A stretch of DNA of 64,000 nucleotides, taken from Drosophila persimilis (taxonomy: Eukaryota; Arthropoda; Insecta; Diptera; Drosophilidae). The first letter of the stretch is position 1. Every line of letters starts with the position of its first letter. Below, one piece after another: positions 1-9,979 of the stretch. The translations under genes were made by a program, and so were the position numbers. A model generated the notes under the pieces. That model made no database searches. It had not been told where the DNA came from and saw only the letters and a program-made list of their open reading frames with translations. The stretch is from NCBI RefSeq assembly GCF_003286085.1, contig NW_020825706.1, forward strand, positions 3,658,001-3,722,000, in the 5' to 3' direction.

Positions 1-211
1 CGAGCAAAATGCCAATAGGAGATGGCAGCAAACCTTTTCCTGTGGGGTCTCAAGATTGATATGGCCACATCGATCGAAGAAGCGCTCAGCCGAGCTGTAT
101 AGACTCAGCAGAGCACAATGCTCTGCAGTTACTCGAGCCATTACGGGACACTGGCAGATCGGCACCCATGCCTCTAGACTGTCAATCCCTTATAACGCCT
201 TCTGCACATAA
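1..211 (+). pseudogene. LOA-clade LINE, 3' end of RNase H region (earlier T1 copy)
   Basis: The bases repeat 11825-12035, where the same frame belongs to an RNase H domain ending in a TAA stop. Only the tail after the RNase H fold is in the window, so the element continues to the left. The frame stops just where LOA/I-type proteins would normally continue into a Cys/His-rich tail, so the 3' end is truncated against the next repeat. Confidence 0.7.
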
Positions 212-920
212 AGTCCATTGGTTTTCATCCTAAGCGCTTGACAACATTTTTGGATATAATCCGGTCCTGAAATAACGAAATCATAATGTTTATGAGTTTA
301 TTACCTTTGCTGGATTGTGAAAATATTTACGTTCGTACGTCCACTTCTCATTTAGATGAGCATTGTATTTATGTACAATATAAAATGATGCTGCACATGC
401 TGTATGCCTCTGTGCCGTAGTAGTTGATGATTTTGATGGTTCATTAAGATTTATATGGTAATTTTCCAGAACTGCTTCGATGTCAGCATAAAAACTACTG
501 GTGGAGATAGTTTTTTAGAAAAACTTTTGAATACAGTTTTGGTATTAGGTTCAGGATACAAAGCAGCAACTTTTCCACACTCTTTAGTGCCATGAATAGT
601 ATTTGTTGTACTATAAAATTGCAAACAGTTCTCGCAAAAATATGCAGTATTATGGGATTTACTATGTTGTGAATAACAGAATAATTTCCTCATGCACGTT
701 ATATACATATGCATAATGCATAATTTACATATTATCACTATTAATTCCAAGCAAGTTTATGTGGTGAGTCCGAACTTTCTTAGTCCTCACTGTGGGACTC
801 ACAATGTTTTTTCCATTCTCATCGACTTCATAAACATGCTAAAATCCTCATTTGCTGATTCGAATCGCTTGATTCGTTTGCTTGTTATTGGAAACTCAAT
901 TTATTCTAACTCCTTCATAA
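212..920 (-). pseudogene. Polinton/Maverick-type family B DNA polymerase remnant (earlier T1 copy)
   Basis: This is a near-identical copy of 12036-12744. The minus strand has a 99-codon open frame (451-750) with a CxxC zinc-finger-like start (CENCLQFYSTTNTIH) running into a stretch ending PPVVF, which in Polinton polymerases directly precedes the first exonuclease motif. That motif is visible in a different frame, so a one-base frameshift breaks the gene here. Further polymerase-like residues continue in the shifted frame at lower coordinates. On the right the copy is joined abruptly to CR1 sequence and lacks about 357 bp present in the second copy. Confidence 0.6.
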
Positions 921-2086
921 AGGTAAGTATTAGTAATTTAATAAGAGGAATAGAATTTGTGGTGGATATAATATGGTAGAGGGAGTTGTAATCCGAGCAT
1001 AAGACCATAAACGGTTCATGCAAGGAATAATTCGATCTACAATTTCTAGTCAGTCTAATAGGAATCGTGAAGTTTATGCGGCTCAACAGATCAGGGCTGT
1101 CTATGTCACCCCTGATCAAGTTGTGCATAAATATCACACCTCGCATTTTTCTACGGTTAACTAAGGGTGGGAGGTTTACTAAAAGTAGTCTACTAGAGTA
1201 AGATGGGAGAGCAGAGCACAGCAAAGAGTAAAAATGTTTTTCTGCACTGATTCTATACGGTCCTGGTGTACTTTGTACTGAGGGCACCATACACAGGAGC
1301 CGTATTCTAAGATCGGACGAACAAGCGAGGTAAAGAGAGGTATAGAGTCTTTGTTATATAGGGGTCGTTAAATTCCTTTTACCACATCTTTATAAACCCA
1401 AGCCTTATTTACCATGGTAGAAATGTGTTCGGAAAACTTCAACTTGGGGTCTAACATAGCACCCAGATCATCCACCAGGGTAATTCTCTCAAGAGAACCA
1501 CCAAATAGGGTATAGGGAGCCAACAAAGGGCTAGAACGATGAAATGTCATAACTTTGCATTTCGAGGCATTAAGGTGTAACAAGGTAGCACAACACCAAG
1601 AGTGAAAGTCATTGAGACCGAATTGCAAGCGAGAATGAAATGAAATTTCCTTGTACTGGACAAAGAGTTTAACATCATCCGCATACATAAGTACTCGAGA
1701 GTATGTTAATACTGAAGGCAAGTCATTAATAAAGAGTGTGAAGAGTAAGGGGCCTAGATGGCTGCCTTGTGGTACTCCCGAAGAAAGCTTTACTGGTAAA
1801 GAGTGGGAGTTTTTAAAGAGAACTCTTTGAGACCTAGAACAAAGATAGCTAGAAATCCATCTCAGGAGGTTGGGCGGAAACCCTAAAAGGTCAAGTTTAT
1901 GTGCTAAAAGGGAATGGTTTACAGAGTCGAATGCTTTACTAAAGTCGGTGTAAATAACATCCGTCTGTAAGTTACCTTGAAAGCCTTTAATAATGAAAGA
2001 GGTAAACTCTAATAAGTTCGTGGTGGTTGATCGCCGCCTTATAAATCCATGCTGAGTCGGAGATATAATTTACTTGCAGAGATGTA
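921..2086 (-). pseudogene. CR1-clade LINE, 5'-truncated RT C-terminus (copy A0)
   Basis: The minus-strand frame at 1368-1721 holds the RT palm motif YADDVKL and the thumb region. The frame at 901-1290 holds the C-terminal tail that follows the RT in the complete copy B (48676-49003). A small deletion after the MVNKA residues shifts the frame. The left end lacks the 3' UTR found in copy A (12794-13104). The right end stops inside the RT fingers at about 2086. The element cannot encode an active enzyme. Confidence 0.8.
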
Positions 2087-2397
2087 TAGACGGAAGATAT
2101 ATTGACGCGAGAGCGAGAACCGAAAAGTCAAGATCCGCGTCTGTAGCTGCGCAGAGAATGAGAGATTCGACGCTTAAAGTACCGGAATGTGTATATAAAT
2201 ATTCCAGTCGCACTCTGACTGAATTTGCACTTTAAACTGTTTTTCAACGTGCATCCAAATGTTTCAAACGATTCCTACTGGGTCAATCTAATAATATGAG
2301 GTACAGGTTACAACCTCTATTCTACCTGAAATCCACTTATTATTTTGTGCAATCCTCACTTGGAAGAAACCTGTTTCAAACGAATCCTATGATTCTC
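2087..2397 (-). other. BEL-like LTR/5'-leader fragment
   Basis: The motif with gacgcgagagcgaga and cgaaaagtca recurs just upstream of the BEL#1 gag start (28560-28610), so this is probably BEL leader or LTR sequence read on the minus strand. No boundary could be defined. The segment stops at the T1 duplication junction (2397/2398). Identical sequence is found at 14267-14578 and 34727-35038. Confidence 0.4.
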
Positions 2398-2868
2398 AAA
2401 TCCTATGAACTGGAGGCCGTGAGATGGGAGGATGTTGCCAGCCGTCCGAGAGCCAGAGCATGGGTACCTCGCCATATAATCCTCGTCCTTAATGAGGAGT
2501 CGCTAGAGCCCCTCGCGAAGACGGACCGTGTGGTCGACTACGGATATAAAATGGTCACCATATCCACCTACAAGTCGGATGGCAGGGGCAGGCAAGCAGA
2601 GGTCGAGCCAAACCCGGGGCTGCCGGAGATCCCGAAAGAGGGGGCCTCGTGTGAGGAGGACAACCCGGCGTCGGACGCGACGTCCATGATGTCGGACGAC
2701 ATCCTGGACGACTACGCGTTCGATGAGAGCGACCTAGCCAGAGGTCTCAGCTACATCGTTGTCGGGGAGGAGCCGGAGTCCCCCGACAGCGATCTAGAAG
2801 CAACAATGGTGGAGGTGAGCCTCAGCAATGTCATTGACACTCCAGCAGATAAACTTCCACCATTGTAA
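2398..2868 (+). pseudogene. LOA-clade LINE ORF1, C-terminal part
   Basis: The open frame runs from the T1 junction to a TAA at 2868. An apparent ATG at 2296 lies in the BEL-like segment, so the 190-codon frame 2296-2868 is a junction chimera; only the part from about residue 35 belongs to the LINE. The visible part is acidic toward its end (EEPESPDSDLE). No zinc knuckle is seen. Its stop overlaps the start of the endonuclease frame, as is common for ORF1/ORF2 of these LINEs. Assignment rests on the endonuclease and RT that follow. Confidence 0.5.
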
Positions 2869-3843
2869 GGCAGCATGCGCTGTTCTACTGCTCCACCTGG
2901 CCAAGGGTGGATCCTCGGAAACAGGGTCTCCGGTCTGAGGACTTCTGACTACAAGCTATACGTAGCTGAAACCGCAGGTAAAATTCGTACCTGCATTCTT
3001 GCAAAAAGAGAGTTGCACTTATTTTTGCTCCCAAATTTCAGCAATGAAGACCACACCGCAGTGAGCCTCGAAGGCCAGGAGCGCTCACTGAGGATCTGCT
3101 CCGCATACATGTGGCATGATCAACCAGACCCACCTCCACACGCGCCTCTCCGGGCTCTAATCACAGACTGTTCGTCCAAAGACATCGGCCTAATTGTGGG
3201 GTGCGACGCCAATGCACATCACTGTCAGTGGGGAAGCACTGACACAAACGAAAGGGGTGAGTACCCTTTCAGTTACTTACTGACCACTCAGATGGTCTTA
3301 GTAAACCGGGGTAGTGATCCCACCTTTATTATTAAAAACCGCAAGGAGGTCCTGGACCTCACGCTTGCCTCTCATGAGATACAGAGTAACATTGTATCCT
3401 GGACGGTCCTGAAAGAGAACTCCTTCTCGGACCACAGGTACGTGGAAACTGTTTTCTCCTTCTCAGTACCGAAGCCAGCTCGTTTCCGGAACATCAGGCG
3501 GACAAACTGGACTCGGTACTCTGATTACCTCTATCCTGTTCTCCCCGAGCCCCCATCTGAGGAGGAGTTCTCCACGGAGGCCACGTCGCGCCTTCTTAAG
3601 ATCTTTACCGACGCCTGCAATAAGGCGCTCGACAAAGCATGCCCCTCTGGCAAGAACAGAGGCCGGAGGAAACCGGAATGGTGGAATCCGAAACTGGATG
3701 AACTCCGGAAAGCCTCCCGGAGACTCTTCAATAAAGGTAAGGCTGAGAACGTTGAGCAAAACTGGACCGAATACAAGGCCAGTCTGTCAACCTACAACAA
3801 AGAACTTAGAAAAGCCAAACGCGCCTCCTGGCGTAAGTTCTGA
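2840..3843 (+). pseudogene. LOA-clade LINE ORF2, apurinic-type endonuclease domain
   Basis: The endonuclease nicks the target DNA to start reverse transcription. The main frame (2875-3843) holds GCDANAHH, a catalytic Asp-Ala-Asn motif, and ENSFSDHRYV, with the terminal Ser-Asp-His motif. The N-terminal piece (an HLAKG-type stretch) lies in another frame overlapping the end of ORF1, so a small deletion has removed the segment with the catalytic Glu. A Lys/Arg-rich linker (RRKPEWWNPKLDELRKASRR) follows, typical of the I/LOA/R1 group. The frame ends in a TGA before the RT domain. Confidence 0.75.
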
Positions 3844-5369
3844 AGCGAAATCGAGAGTAACTCAGAAGCCTCGCACTTGCGCAGAGTTCTCTTGAAGACA
3901 ACACCCACCCTAGGCTACTTGAAGAGCACCGACCAATCGTGGACTCGATGAATCGCTAAATCTTCTCCTAAATACTCACTTCCCTGGCTGCGATGAAAAC
4001 AGACCCAACAACTTCGCGCCTCCTTCTGTCGTCTCAAATGCCCTCCTGAGCCTGCTAAGCCAGGAGAACATTTCCTGGGCGATCAGAAGTTTTAAACTTT
4101 ACAAGTCCGCGGGGCCAGACGGCATTTTTACTGCCCAACTGATTCGCGCGGGACTTAAAGCCATTAACTGGCTCAAAATAATTTACGAGGGAATTTTCTC
4201 CCACGGGTGTATTCCTGACACCTGGCTTCAGACCAAAGTCGTATTCATACCCAAGGCAGGCAAGCCCTCGCACACTGCGCCAAAAGATTTCAGGCCCATT
4301 AGTATATCGTCTTTTCTTCTAAAGGCGATGGAACGGCTCCTGGGGCTGCATCTCAAAGCGTGTGTTCCGTCCAGTCTGATCTCAGACTCCCAGCATGCCA
4401 ATCGGAAGGGAAGATCCACCGAAACGGCCCTACACTCGATCACATCGATCATCGAAACTTAACTTAACTTTAAGGAGTACACCGTCGTAGCCTTCCTCGA
4501 CATAGAAGGCGCTTTAAACAACATCCTTCCGACCGCTATCACGGGCGCACTGACGGATCTGGGGGTTGACTCCAGTACGGTGAGCCTGATTGATCAGATG
4601 CTGCAATGCAGGACGGTTGAGGCATCACTGGGGACGTCAACATGCACCAGATTCGTCTGCAGAGGCACACCGCAGGGCAGAGTCCTCTCGCCCCTCCTAT
4701 GGAACGTGGCAGTGAACACACTGCTCCGGACGAAAATGTCGAAATGGGCAGACAAATGCGGGTTAGGCGTCAACCCGTCTTAAATGAAACGGGTGCTCTT
4801 CACTAGGAAGTACAAAGTTCCGGCACTGATTCCCCCAAAACTATGTGAGGAAGCGCTGGTCTTCAGCAACAACGCCAAGTATCTTGGCCTAATCCTCGAC
4901 AGAAAGCTCGACTGGAAATTGAGCATCAAGGACAGAGTAAAGTAAGCCACAGTGGCCCCTTTATACTTGCAGGAAAGCCATCGGACTAAAATGGGGAATG
5001 ACCCCCTAGATAGTCCGGTAGCTCTACACCGCCATCATACGACCGATCATGCTCTATGGAGTGGTGGTATGGTGGCCAGCCTTAGACAAAAGGACATGCC
5101 TCAATAAACTCAGCAGAGTTCAACGCATGGCAGAGCTATGCATCACTGGCGGGCTACGCACTACTCCAGGGGAAGCCCTGGATACCCCGCACAGTATCCT
5201 CCTCCCTGTAGATCTCATGGGAAAGAAGGTGGCAACACTTTCTGCCCTCAGAATGAGAGAAGCCAGACTGTGGAAGGCGTCCGCGGTTGGGCACTCGGGA
5301 CTCCTGATGAGACTCCCGCAATTACCAGAGAGGACAGATTATTGTATCCCTAGTGATCACCTCTTGTAG
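3844..5369 (+). pseudogene. LOA-clade LINE ORF2, degenerate reverse transcriptase
   Basis: Pieces of one RT are spread over several frames. SAGPDGIF and FRPISISSF lie near 4105-4310, an FLDIEGALNN A-motif near 4495, RGTPQGRVLSPLL near 4665, and thumb and C-terminal pieces at 4860-4940 and 5049-5369. The segment that should hold the catalytic YADD box is missing: the protein passes from TLLRTKMS directly to KWADKCGLG. In-frame stops occur at about 4461, 4781 and 4945. The element is interrupted at about 5367 and seems to resume with RNase H at about 11303. Confidence 0.75.
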
Positions 5370-5528
5370 CATACAACGTACAGGTTATAGGAGCTGATGA
5401 TAACTAAACGGGAGTAGGAAGTACGCGCTGGCTTCCGCTTTTGTCTCTGGTCGGCGGGGTGTGGGCATGGAGGATATTTTACTACCCATTTAGAGCTCTG
5501 GCAAATGGTCGAGATAAGAATTTATATA

Positions 5529-6654
5529 AAAACGAGGGGGAACGTTGTGAGTTGCTGCGGACACCGCAACTCTACAGTTATACCCGATACTAAGTCAGTA
5601 TGGCTCTCCTCCGGCAGACGCCGCTAATATTAAACGACACGACAAAGAGTGCGTGCGAGAGAGACAGAAAATCAGTCTGAGCGTGACGTCGGGCGCTGCG
5701 TAGCCACTAAAAATTGATTTCTTGCTTTTGGCTACAAAAATGATCCGATCTGATCCAGATTCGGCAACCGGATAGATATGGTCATTGTCTATGATTCTGC
5801 GTTTTTAGTTTACTCGATTTTGCAATATTGTGGATGCAACAGATTTTCGTCCTTTGTGTGGGCGGAAGGGGGTGGGGCGAAATTTTGAGATATACGTTTT
5901 ATAGTGAGATCTAACAGGAGTGCGGATACCAAATTTGGTTACTCTAGCCTTAATAGTCTCTGAGATTTATGAATATCCCCAGATCTGCATCCTTTGCGGG
6001 GGCGGAAGGGGGTGTGGCGAAATTTTGAAACAAACTCGTCTCGGTCCGATATATTAGGAGTGTGGATACCAAATTTGGTTGCTCTAGCTTTTATAGTCTC
6101 TGAGATCTAGGCGCTAATGTTTTACTCTAAGCAAAGCCGCCTATGCTACGTGTGTGTTAGAGAGAGACAGGGCGAGAAAAAATGAAATTGTTTTCTTGAT
6201 GCTGGCTATAATAATAATACGATCCAATTCAGATTCCGCAGTCTAAAAGATATCGTCATTCTCTACGATTCTGCATTTTTGGTTTTCTCGTATCTTTAAA
6301 ATTGTGGATGCCACAGATTTTCGCCCTTTGTGGGGGCGGAAGTGGGCGGGGCAAAGTTTTGAAATATTTTTGTAGCAGTGACATATCACAGAAGTCTGGA
6401 TCCAAAACATCGTTGCTCTAGCTCTTATAGTCTTTGAGCATTAGGCGCTGAAGGGGACGGACAGACGGACAGACGGACAGACGGACAGACGGACGGACGG
6501 ACAGACAGACAGGGCTCAATCGACTCGGCTATTGATGCTGATCAAGAATATATATACTTTATAGGGTCGGAAACGATTCCTTCTGGACGTTACACACATC
6601 CACTTTTACCACAAATCTAATATACCCCAATACTCATTTTGAGTATCGGGTATA
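5529..6654 (-). mobile_element. INE-1/DINE-1-like Helitron-derived element
   Basis: On the minus strand it begins with a hairpin-forming terminus around tatacccgatactcaaaatg (6654-6621), followed by the conserved block with cgtttccgaccc, tatatattcttgatcag and gccgagtcgat, then a (GACGGACA)n tract. This order matches the 5' end of INE-1/DINE-1 elements as I remember them. It ends near aaaacgagggggaacg (5529). It has no coding capacity. About 160 bp between it and the LOA break (5370-5528) is unassigned. Confidence 0.75.
6456..6512. repeat. GACGGACA-type short tandem repeat inside the DINE-like element
   Basis: Units gacggaca and gacg are repeated without spacers for about 57 bp. Such a variable microsatellite is a regular internal feature of DINE-1-type elements. 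Confidence 0.85.
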
Positions 6655-7170
6655 AAAATAAATCGCGTACGAGTAGGGAAAGGATACTAGGAAACGGGAT
6701 ACAGGGGGTCAAAGGGACAGATCAGCATGGATACGTAAGCGAAGAAGATCACCGGTCAGATCTTTGTCGGCTGCGGTATCGCCCATTGGCGAGAACGCCC
6801 ACCCTACCATGATCCTTCAGGGCCACCTATTAACAGTCAGGATCCCTCCAACAAAGACTGCAGTGGGTCACATCTCCGTCAGACGAGGTTGCATCTTATA
6901 TCCGATATAAGATATTTAGCCTTGGTTCATTTCCAAACTAACTTTATTAAAGCAATCCATAGTTCTTCTTTTAAATTCCTATAAAACCTAACGCTAATAG
7001 AATCTAGTCCATAATATAAGCCTGCTATTCGATATTGTCTTACATTTATAGGGTATTACTATACAGCATATACTGGGGAAAGAATATCATAGGGGCAAGG
7101 TAGGGTATAATGATCTTAAATCTATAAAAATGATTAGTAGTAGGTATATATAAATGCCTGAGCTAGGTTA
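6655..7170. other. unassigned repeat DNA left of the LTR element
   Basis: A short plus-strand open stretch (about 6660-6905) is visible, but no domain is recognised and the rest is AT-rich. Together with 10277 onward it forms the target interrupted by the LTR element. Confidence 0.4.
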
Positions 7171-7455
7171 TGTAGCAAGGTAATAATTAGTGAGGCATTC
7201 AACTAGTATTTAAAATAGCATACAGCGCGCATTGGTATTTACCGCACCATCGATACACTCGGCGGGAAATACCAATAGTGAGATATCGGATAAGAAACAT
7301 CGATAATAGAGTAAGTGCACTTTGTAAATGGCGATTGTGGGAGACAGCTAATAAAAAAGAGTTATATCAAATCGCCGGGCTTGTGTTTTTATACCTAGAC
7401 AGTTCACCCACGCACCGATGTTGGTCACTACAATTCCCGGGTTAGACGGCCTACA
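7171..7455 (+). repeat. 5' LTR (285 bp)
   Basis: It is nearly identical to the 3' LTR at 9980-10272. The main difference is an 8-bp block (acgcgcag) present only in the 3' LTR, plus a few substitutions just after it. Confidence 0.9.
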
Positions 7456-7477
7456 ATTTCAGAAGTGGGATAGGATC
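7456..7477 (+). promoter_or_regulatory. primer binding site, tRNA-Leu-like
   Basis: The core tcagaagtgggat directly follows the LTR and matches the complement of the 3' end of Drosophila tRNA-Leu as I remember it. The mdg3, micropia and blastopia lineages use this primer. Confidence 0.6.
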
Positions 7478-7554
7478 AACCGCCGCCAGTGAAAAATAGC
7501 GAAAATTTTTCTTTTCTCGTCCGTCGAAGACGCCATTGCTGGAAAAAAAAAAAC

Positions 7555-9798
7555 ATGTCGGACTTGGTCGGCACGGAGGAGTTCTCGGCCGCCCAGCTGC
7601 GCGGATGGCTGGAGTCCCTCAATCTACCAAAAGGTGGAAGCAAAGCTGCCATGGCAGCGAGACTTAACGAAATACCAGTAGAGCTGCGGGGACAGGGACC
7701 ACCGGCAGCCGAAACATGCGAGAACGAGAGGGAAGATGAGGCAGCCGCAGATCAAGACTCGACGAAGAGCGAACGCAAAGAGAAGAACGAAAAAGCACCG
7801 CAAGCGCATGGGCACAACAACAACCACGGCGAATATCGAGCAGAGGTTGAAATGTTAAAATTGCAAGTCGAGCTGCTGAAGCTGCAGAGCGAGAGGGAGA
7901 AGGAAGGGAGAGGAGAGAACACAACACCAGCCGCCAACAATGACGCTGGCGTCATGTTGCTAAATGCCGCCAAAGACATGTTGCCAACATATCATGGCAA
8001 CATTTCTGGAAACAACGATGACGTCACAACTTGGATCGCGCAGTTTAAGGCCATCGCAAAAGTGAACAAACTGAAGGATGAGAAACTACTAATGATGCTA
8101 ATGTCGAAGCTTAACGACAAAGCATTGGTGTGGCTGCATTTGAGTTCGGAGCACATGTCGTTGCCAATCGATCAGTTGTTGAACGTCATGGAAGACACTT
8201 TCCATCCCAAGGAAAGCAAACTGTTGCTCCGTCGCAAGTTCGAGTCCCGTTCATGGGCACGTGACGAGGAGTTCTCGATGTACTTCAACGCCAAAGTGTC
8301 GCTGGCATCCCGCATAGTCATTGACAACGAGGAGTTTATTGACGGAGTCATCGAAGGTATCCCAGACGTAGGCCTGCGTAGGCAAGCCCACATGCAGTGC
8401 TTTGGTGCTCCACATCAACTACTCAAGGCGTTCGAGAAGATCATGCTGCCAAAGAAGTACGGTTCAACTGAAGGGGCAAACACTGGAGCCTCGCCAACAC
8501 CCATTCGCTGCTACAACTGCAACTCTTTGGGCCACGTGGCAGGGGAGTGCCGCAAGCCCAAGCGCGAAAGAGGAGCGTGCTACGGATGCGGCAGCATGAG
8601 TCACCAGGTGTCACACTGTGACGAAAATAAGTACAAGGTACATAACGATTACATATACAAATTTAATATATACATTAGCAATTACAATAACAAATGCTTG
8701 TCCTTAGATTGCCTCATCGACTCAGGGAGCCCAATAAGTTTTATAAAGTTATCATGTCTAGAGCACCAGTCGGAAAACAATCTAAATAAAGCGGAAGAGC
8801 GCTCACGATTAAGTTCGAATGAAATCAAAGAAGATGATTTAAGTTTATATAAGTTTAACAAAGACAAGAAAAACAGAGAAATTGAATTTATTTTGAATAA
8901 AAATGCGGATTACGCTTATGTTGGACTAAACAATAGCAAACTTAACATATTTGGTAAAATACCCAGTTTTGTAATTATTAACAAAAATCGAATCAACTTT
9001 GAATTACTAGTAGTGGCAGACGAGTCGATGGGCTATGAGGCTGTGTTAGGTAGGGATTTTATGAATTTATGCAAATTTAAAATTGTAAGTGACATTTGCA
9101 AGGAGAAGGAGAGTGAGACGAAAAACGAGTGTGAAATAAAAAATGAGTGTTTAGGAGAAAATGAGTGTGAAATAAAAAATGAGTGTTTAGGAGAAAATGA
9201 GTGTTTAGAAGAAAATGAGTGTGAAATAAAAAATGAGTGTTTAGAAAAAAATGAGTGTGGAATAGAGAATGATCGTTTAGGAGAATATGAGTGTGAAGTA
9301 AAAGATGAGGGTGGTAAAGAGAACGAGCATGAAGTAGAAAGTGAAGGCAAGGTAGAAAATGAGTGTTCTGCAATGGTTGAGTGTCTGGAAGACAGCGATA
9401 CCTGCAAGAGCGTAAAAGCCAATTTCAACGAACTACCAAGCCAGTATCCAGACAAAGAAAACGATTGGGAGTTGAAAGTAGGGACAGATTGTAGCCAAGA
9501 ACTCGCAGGACGACTTAAATACATGTTTAGGAGAGCGTATGTAAACGCAGAAAGACCAAACTTACCACAAACCAAGTGGGAAATGAAGTTGAATTTCGAA
9601 CACGAAAAACCGTTTCATTGCCCACCTGGAAGACTGTCGTATAGCGAAAAAGTTATGGTGAGAAATTTCGACACTCATATTGGGGTGTCTAAAAAGCTTA
9701 TCCCGAAGTTCAAAGGACCTTATAATATATTAAAGGTGTTAAAAAATGATAGGTATTTGCTAGAAGATGTAAAGGAGTTTGGGCGGTGGCAAATATGA
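7555..9798 (+). CDS. Gag-protease polyprotein with truncated pol tail
   Basis: I choose the ATG at 7555 (aaacATGtcgg) rather than 7489, giving 747 residues; the 22 upstream codons look like leader. Residues about 10-44 (FSAAQLRGWLESLNLP) resemble a SAP DNA-binding motif. A Gag capsid-like region follows, then two CCHC knuckles near residues 319-356 (CYNCNSLGHVAGEC and CYGCGSMSHQVSHC). A retroviral-type aspartic protease follows, with LIDSGSP near 387 and AVLGRDFM near 498. A low-complexity Glu/Asn/Cys repeat spans about 518-605. Residues near 689 (PPGRLSYSEK) are the start of RT, but integrase-tail residues (FKGPYNILKV) follow after fewer than 35 residues in the same frame. The Gag and protease parts look intact. 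Confidence 0.85.
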   Translation: MSDLVGTEEFSAAQLRGWLESLNLPKGGSKAAMAARLNEIPVELRGQGPPAAETCENEREDEAAADQDSTKSERKEKNEKAPQAHGHNNNHGEYRAEVEMLKLQVELLKLQSEREKEGRGENTTPAANNDAGVMLLNAAKDMLPTYHGNISGNNDDVTTWIAQFKAIAKVNKLKDEKLLMMLMSKLNDKALVWLHLSSEHMSLPIDQLLNVMEDTFHPKESKLLLRRKFESRSWARDEEFSMYFNAKVSLASRIVIDNEEFIDGVIEGIPDVGLRRQAHMQCFGAPHQLLKAFEKIMLPKKYGSTEGANTGASPTPIRCYNCNSLGHVAGECRKPKRERGACYGCGSMSHQVSHCDENKYKVHNDYIYKFNIYISNYNNKCLSLDCLIDSGSPISFIKLSCLEHQSENNLNKAEERSRLSSNEIKEDDLSLYKFNKDKKNREIEFILNKNADYAYVGLNNSKLNIFGKIPSFVIINKNRINFELLVVADESMGYEAVLGRDFMNLCKFKIVSDICKEKESETKNECEIKNECLGENECEIKNECLGENECLEENECEIKNECLEKNECGIENDRLGEYECEVKDEGGKENEHEVESEGKVENECSAMVECLEDSDTCKSVKANFNELPSQYPDKENDWELKVGTDCSQELAGRLKYMFRRAYVNAERPNLPQTKWEMKLNFEHEKPFHCPPGRLSYSEKVMVRNFDTHIGVSKKLIPKFKGPYNILKVLKNDRYLLEDVKEFGRWQI
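9115..9260 (+). repeat. 36-bp coding minisatellite
   Basis: The unit encodes about 12 residues (ECEIKNECLGEN) and is present in roughly three to four full or partial copies inside the polyprotein frame, between protease and the RT remnant. Units differ by whole 6-residue blocks, suggesting slippage or unequal exchange. Confidence 0.85.
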
Positions 9799-9979
9799 AG
9801 CCGTGGATTGAAAATGGTAATAATGCAAATGTCACAGGGAATCAAAATGAAGAAAATGATTGTAATACGTAAACTGAGAATATTAAGAGTAAACCACACC
9901 CAACTGTAATAAATCAACCTATCTAGAAACTAACTTAAATGTAAGGAGTTCAGGAGCACTCCGGTCAGGATGGCCGAAT

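Noticed and set aside
6456-6512. Regular GACGGACA repeats considered as a CRISPR array
   Set aside because: Units are contiguous with no spacers, and the position is that of the DINE microsatellite; the genome is eukaryotic.
9033-9575. 180-codon minus-strand frame rich in Ser/Phe/His
   Set aside because: It is the antisense shadow of the Cys-Glu-Asn minisatellite in the Gag-protease polyprotein.
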